A DNA stretch of 8,689 bases, taken from an uncultured Clostridia bacterium. GTDB lineage: Bacteria > Bacillota > Clostridia > Oscillospirales > Acutalibacteraceae. The stretch is taken from assembly GCA_947629295.1 (NCBI GenBank), contig CANRDH010000055.1, positions 1 to 8,689 on the forward strand, in the 5' to 3' direction. A program made the translations under genes and the position numbers. Positions within the stretch are counted from its first letter, which is position 1. Each line of letters starts with the position of its first letter. Below the pieces are notes generated by a model, which worked only from the letters and a program-made list of their open reading frames with translations, was not told the DNA's origin and made no database searches. Below, piece after piece: positions 6,380 through 8,689 of this stretch.

Positions 6380-7057
6380 TTAACTCAATTTCTCATAAAA
6401 TTTATAATCATGTTTTAATTCATCCTTATTAAATATTAATAAATCATAATCAGAAGCTGTTTCCTCAATTATAAATACCATCGAAAAATTTTCTAATTCA
6501 TCACCTGTTTTCAAAGATATAAATGTGCAGGGTTCATTTATTTTTAATAACTCTGAAAGCTCATCCATATGTACAATATACCAAACAAACGCAGTATTGG
6601 TTTGAATTATGCTTTCACAAACATTCCAATTAGTTTCCCCATATTTTCTTTCATTAACAAATTGTAAAAAATCTCTGTCAATATTCTTTTTTCTCAGGCT
6701 AATGTAAACTGTATTCTTTATTTTTTCAAGTAATGCATTATCAATATCAACATTATCCCCATTATTAACTTCATCTTTCAGCTTGAAATAAAACCTTTTC
6801 GCCTCAGATAAATCTATATGTAAATAATCTTTAATTAACTCTATTATTTCTTTCTCAATTTCAACTTTCAGTTCTTCGTTATTATAATATACAGCATCCA
6901 GACAATACAGTTCAAAATCAAAGTCAGCATCTTCATCAATATATACAGCATCTTTTTGATATGAAAACAGAATAAGGTCATCGGAATTTAGATACCCACT
7001 GATGATTTTGCGCTTATCCCTGAGTTCATAGCTGCCAAAATTTACAATTTGTATCAT
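6380..7057 (-). CDS. Hypothetical acidic protein, 225 aa
   Basis: I do not recognise it. The ATG at 7057 is preceded by AAGGGGG at 7 nt, a good site, and no frame break is visible. The protein is strongly acidic (for example YIDEDADFDFELYCLDAVYY near residues 39-58) and rich in Ile, Leu, Asn and Tyr, with a probably helical middle (residues ~60-130). It has no signal peptide, membrane helix or Walker-type motif, so a soluble cytosolic protein is expected. It sits 36 bp after a 39-codon ORF and 7 bp before the 109-aa gene, as part of a minus-strand run of small accessory genes. An immunity-type inhibitor is plausible from context alone. Confidence 0.8.
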   Translation of the reverse strand: MIQIVNFGSYELRDKRKIISGYLNSDDLILFSYQKDAVYIDEDADFDFELYCLDAVYYNNEELKVEIEKEIIELIKDYLHIDLSEAKRFYFKLKDEVNNGDNVDIDNALLEKIKNTVYISLRKKNIDRDFLQFVNERKYGETNWNVCESIIQTNTAFVWYIVHMDELSELLKINEPCTFISLKTGDELENFSMVFIIEETASDYDLLIFNKDELKHDYKFYEKLS

Positions 7058-7093
7058 AGATTATCCCCCTTAAGATAATGATATACATAATTC

Positions 7094-7213
7094 TTATTGC
7101 TTTAAACTTTCTTTTAATTCGTCATATTCATGAGAAGATAGATTTGTCACTGTAATTGAAACCAAATTATCATGGTCATCAAAACCAAATCTTACTCTGT
7201 CAAGTTCAACCAT
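7094..7213 (-). CDS. Possible 39-aa ORF or C-terminal fragment
   Basis: An ATG at 7213 opens MVELDRVRFGFDDHDNLV, then SITVTNLSSHEYDELKESLK and Q, and TAA. The composition is clearly protein-like, but no ribosome site precedes it. It begins 2 bp after the stop of the decayed gene on its right, so it may be translationally coupled to that gene or be another broken-off piece of it. A second possibility is a genuine small protein whose site was lost. I do not recognise a family. Confidence 0.4.
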   Translation of the reverse strand: MVELDRVRFGFDDHDNLVSITVTNLSSHEYDELKESLKQ

Positions 7214-7215
7214 TA

Positions 7216-7600
7216 TTAATCGGATTCAGCGACTATAACGCCCCGTAAGCTTGCATCCTGATAAAACCCGATGGAAGGGAGAGCAGACCATTGTTAAAAT
7301 CTTTTGAAAATGATTCCCAGTCTGCTTTTTCATTCCAATCGGCTGACTCATTATTAAAAATTGCCGGATCGGTAAAATATCGTTTCCAATGCTCTATATT
7401 TTTGTTCGTATAGTTTTCTGTCTCCATAATCATTGTATCATATGAATCAAATTCAAAGTAAATAGATAATTCACCTTCATCCATGAATTTGCAATCTTTA
7501 TCTACAAAGTCTGATCTCAATGTTACAGGATTAATAATATTAATTTCACGAAATATTCCACACTTTCTATGAATTGCTTTAAATTATCATACGATATTTT
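7216..7600 (-). pseudogene. Decayed hypothetical gene spread over three frames
   Basis: Coding-like sequence runs along the minus strand but changes frame twice. First comes KISYDNLKQFIESVEYF (7600-7550), preceded by an in-frame TAA and no start. Next comes REINIINPVTLRSDFVDKD through YFEFDSYDTMIMETENYTN and WESFSKDFNN (7550 to about 7290). The frame then slips near 7287, where SALPSIGFYQDASLRGVIVA continues to ESD and a TAA at 7216-7218. A 95-aa ORF (7233-7520) can be drawn with a TTG start, but its last ~15 codons are the wrong frame. Joined, the pieces give about 125 residues of an acidic, Trp/Tyr-rich soluble protein. The missing start codon and two slips point to a dead gene. Confidence 0.5.
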
Positions 7601-7640
7601 TTACAATCTAACTATGAGGGATACTGTACATAAACCGTTA

Positions 7641-7678
7641 GCCATATGCAGTAACGCTATTTGTTACTGTATACTGCC
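7641..7678. repeat. Imperfect inverted repeat, possible hairpin
   Basis: CAGTAAC (7649-7655) and GTTACTG (7663-7669) form a perfect 7-bp stem around a 7-nt loop. The arms extend outward with further pairing to 7641 and 7678, interrupted by two mismatches. It lies 31 bp past the stop of the 179-aa gene on the minus strand. It could be a terminator-like or RNA-stabilising structure, but no T-run follows on either strand. Confidence 0.5.
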
Positions 7679-7708
7679 GTTCTCCATATATAAAATAGCT
7701 TGAACCAA

Positions 7709-8248
7709 TCAGTTGTTGATATGAATATCATACTCCGGCGGTTCCTTTATGTTAATTGTTATGAGCCGGACGCCAACCAATTTTTCTACATTCTCGCTAT
7801 ACCAATACAGACCGCAATTATTTTTGCAGATTTTTTTAATTTTACTTCTGAGAGATTTATATAACTGACTTGATATTTCAGTAGTACTGATTGTACTTAA
7901 TTCACCCGCTATTAAATATTTATGTCCATAAAAACCTCCCTGCCAAAAAAACACCGAATTTTCATTGTTTATCCGGTCAACATGATAAGATATTGTCCCG
8001 TCATATTGCTGTACTTCCTGCAATTTGATATCCGCATCCTTCGGTATAACCAAAAACGGTTCCGTACGATGCTCACCTATGGTATTTATTCCTAAAGAAG
8101 GAAAGTCACTCAATGACATAAAGAGCCTTCCGTTTTTACTATGCGTATGCCCGCAGTCATAAAACTTAATATTCATTTTTTTGCATTCCTCTGATAATGA
8201 CAATAAATCTTCTTTTGTCATAAAAAAATATATTCGCTTACCTTTCAC
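7709..8248 (-). CDS. Hypothetical protein, 179 aa
   Basis: I do not recognise a characterised family. The GTG at 8248 is preceded by GGGAGG (8257-8262) at 8 nt, which fixes the start. The protein is soluble-looking, with no signal peptide or membrane helix. It has an N-terminal alpha/beta part (KEDLLSLSEECKKMNIKFYD), a central SVFFWQGGFYGHKYLIAGEL stretch, and a C-terminus with YWYSENVEKLVGVRLITIN and KEPPEYDI. The ending is distinctive and should be easy to match to a profile. It is intact, unlike the fragments on both sides, and is followed by the inverted repeat at 7641-7678. Its position in a cluster of small orphan genes suggests an immunity-type or other accessory role, which is inference. 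Confidence 0.8.
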   Translation of the reverse strand: MKGKRIYFFMTKEDLLSLSEECKKMNIKFYDCGHTHSKNGRLFMSLSDFPSLGINTIGEHRTEPFLVIPKDADIKLQEVQQYDGTISYHVDRINNENSVFFWQGGFYGHKYLIAGELSTISTTEISSQLYKSLRSKIKKICKNNCGLYWYSENVEKLVGVRLITINIKEPPEYDIHINN

Positions 8249-8300
8249 AATGAACGCCTCCCAATTATAACATAAGACTATGGGCAGAATTTTTCCGTTG

Positions 8301-8437
8301 TTACATCAAATCGTACACCGCCTCAAAAATAATTGCATTATCGAGTCTTTCGGCATAGGATACTATTTTTCTTCTTAATTTGGAATAACATAATTACTTC
8401 TTTTTTCAAATTCATTTATTTTCGGATATGTAATCAT
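8301..8437 (-). pseudogene. Fragments of a small decayed gene
   Basis: An ATG at 8437 reads MITYPKINEFEKRSNYVIPN to a TAA at 8375-8377. A shifted frame then carries KLRRKIVSYAERLDNAIIFE, AVYDLM and a TAA at 8301-8303. Together they look like one 45-50-residue piece of protein broken by a frame slip. No convincing ribosome site precedes it. I do not recognise it. It lies between the 179-aa gene and the Imm1-like fragment. Confidence 0.35.
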
Positions 8438-8489
8438 AAGTTATGTACTTCTAATGAAAAACATTTGCACTCATACAATAATCCTTTAA

Positions 8490-8615
8490 TCAACCCTCAA
8501 TCCATACAATATTTTCGGGCACTGTATTATTTGTCAGAAAATATTTCAGAATTTCAAGTGCAGTCTGATATTTTACGGTTTCTCTTATGTAAAATTCGGA
8601 TTCATCATCTCCCAT
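8490..8615 (-). CDS. 41-aa ORF resembling an Imm1-type C-terminus
   Basis: An ATG at 8615 with a GAGGAG site (8624-8629, 8 nt away) encodes MGDDESEFYIRETVKYQTAL then EILKYFLTNNTVPENIVWIE and G. The order of features is the one I associate with the last ~40 residues of Imm1-family immunity proteins: a short acidic stretch, a Val-x-Tyr strand, an Ala-Leu helix ending in a Tyr-Phe-Leu, then Pro-Glu-Asn-Ile-x-Trp. Imm1 proteins are normally over 100 residues, so this is either a truncated remnant or a C-terminal piece that gained a fortuitous start. An in-frame TGA lies just upstream, and I could not find the missing N-terminal part in other frames before the window edge. Confidence 0.45.
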   Translation of the reverse strand: MGDDESEFYIRETVKYQTALEILKYFLTNNTVPENIVWIEG

Positions 8616-8689
8616 ATAAAATGCTCCTCATCTTATGGTAATTTAACCAATTATGCAATAAAAACAATACTGCTTGTCCATAGCTATGC

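Noticed and set aside
8264..8272. Extended -10 promoter (TGTTATAAT on the minus strand) for the 179-aa gene
   Set aside because: It touches the GGGAGG ribosome site, so transcription would start inside or after that site; no -35 box pairs with it.
8333..8641. 102-aa plus-strand ORF
   Set aside because: Its Phe/Ile/His-rich translation is the antisense shadow of the minus-strand fragments at 8301-8437 and 8490-8615, and no plus-strand ribosome site is present.

Overview
The window looks like chromosomal DNA of a low-GC Firmicute. A Ruminococcus or Oscillospiraceae-type gut clostridium is my best guess, from the AT-rich codon use, strong AGGAGG-type ribosome binding sites and the protein style. 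This is inference; there is no rRNA or other taxonomic marker. Every gene I can support is on the minus strand, so the window reads right to left in transcription order.

Left part (1-508): a GC-rich, hairpin-bearing intergenic repeat (about 36-150) abuts the remains of a small gene (217-368). The remaining DNA is non-coding.

Core operon (509-4698): a near-consensus sigma-A promoter (TTGACA, 17 bp, TATAAT; 4670-4698) reads into a long leader, then a 1132-residue ATPase/protease, then apt (adenine phosphoribosyltransferase) 14 bp further on. The large protein is the most striking object here. It joins an N-terminal segment, a ClpA/ClpB-type AAA+ module, a degenerate response-regulator receiver-like domain, and an FtsH-type AAA+ module with its M41 zinc-peptidase domain. 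It has no membrane segments, so it appears to be a soluble two-ring-type protease rather than a membrane FtsH. Both Walker A/B sets and the zinc ligands are present, so I infer that both ATPase modules and the peptidase are active.

Right part (4850-8689): a minus-strand terminator (4852-4882) separates the operon from an AT-rich accessory stretch of small orphan genes. Some are intact (109, 225 and 179 aa). Many others are broken by frameshifts or stops (4934-5183, 5285-5781, 5817-6026, 7216-7600, 8301-8437). One short fragment (8490-8615) resembles the C-terminus of an Imm1-type immunity protein. The layout of many small, acidic, unrelated, decaying cytosolic proteins without mobility genes resembles the orphan immunity-gene arrays left downstream of polymorphic toxin genes. 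No toxin gene lies in the window, so that role is inference. The intactness of the 3.4-kb protease ORF and apt beside this decay argues that the frameshifts are real and not sequencing errors.
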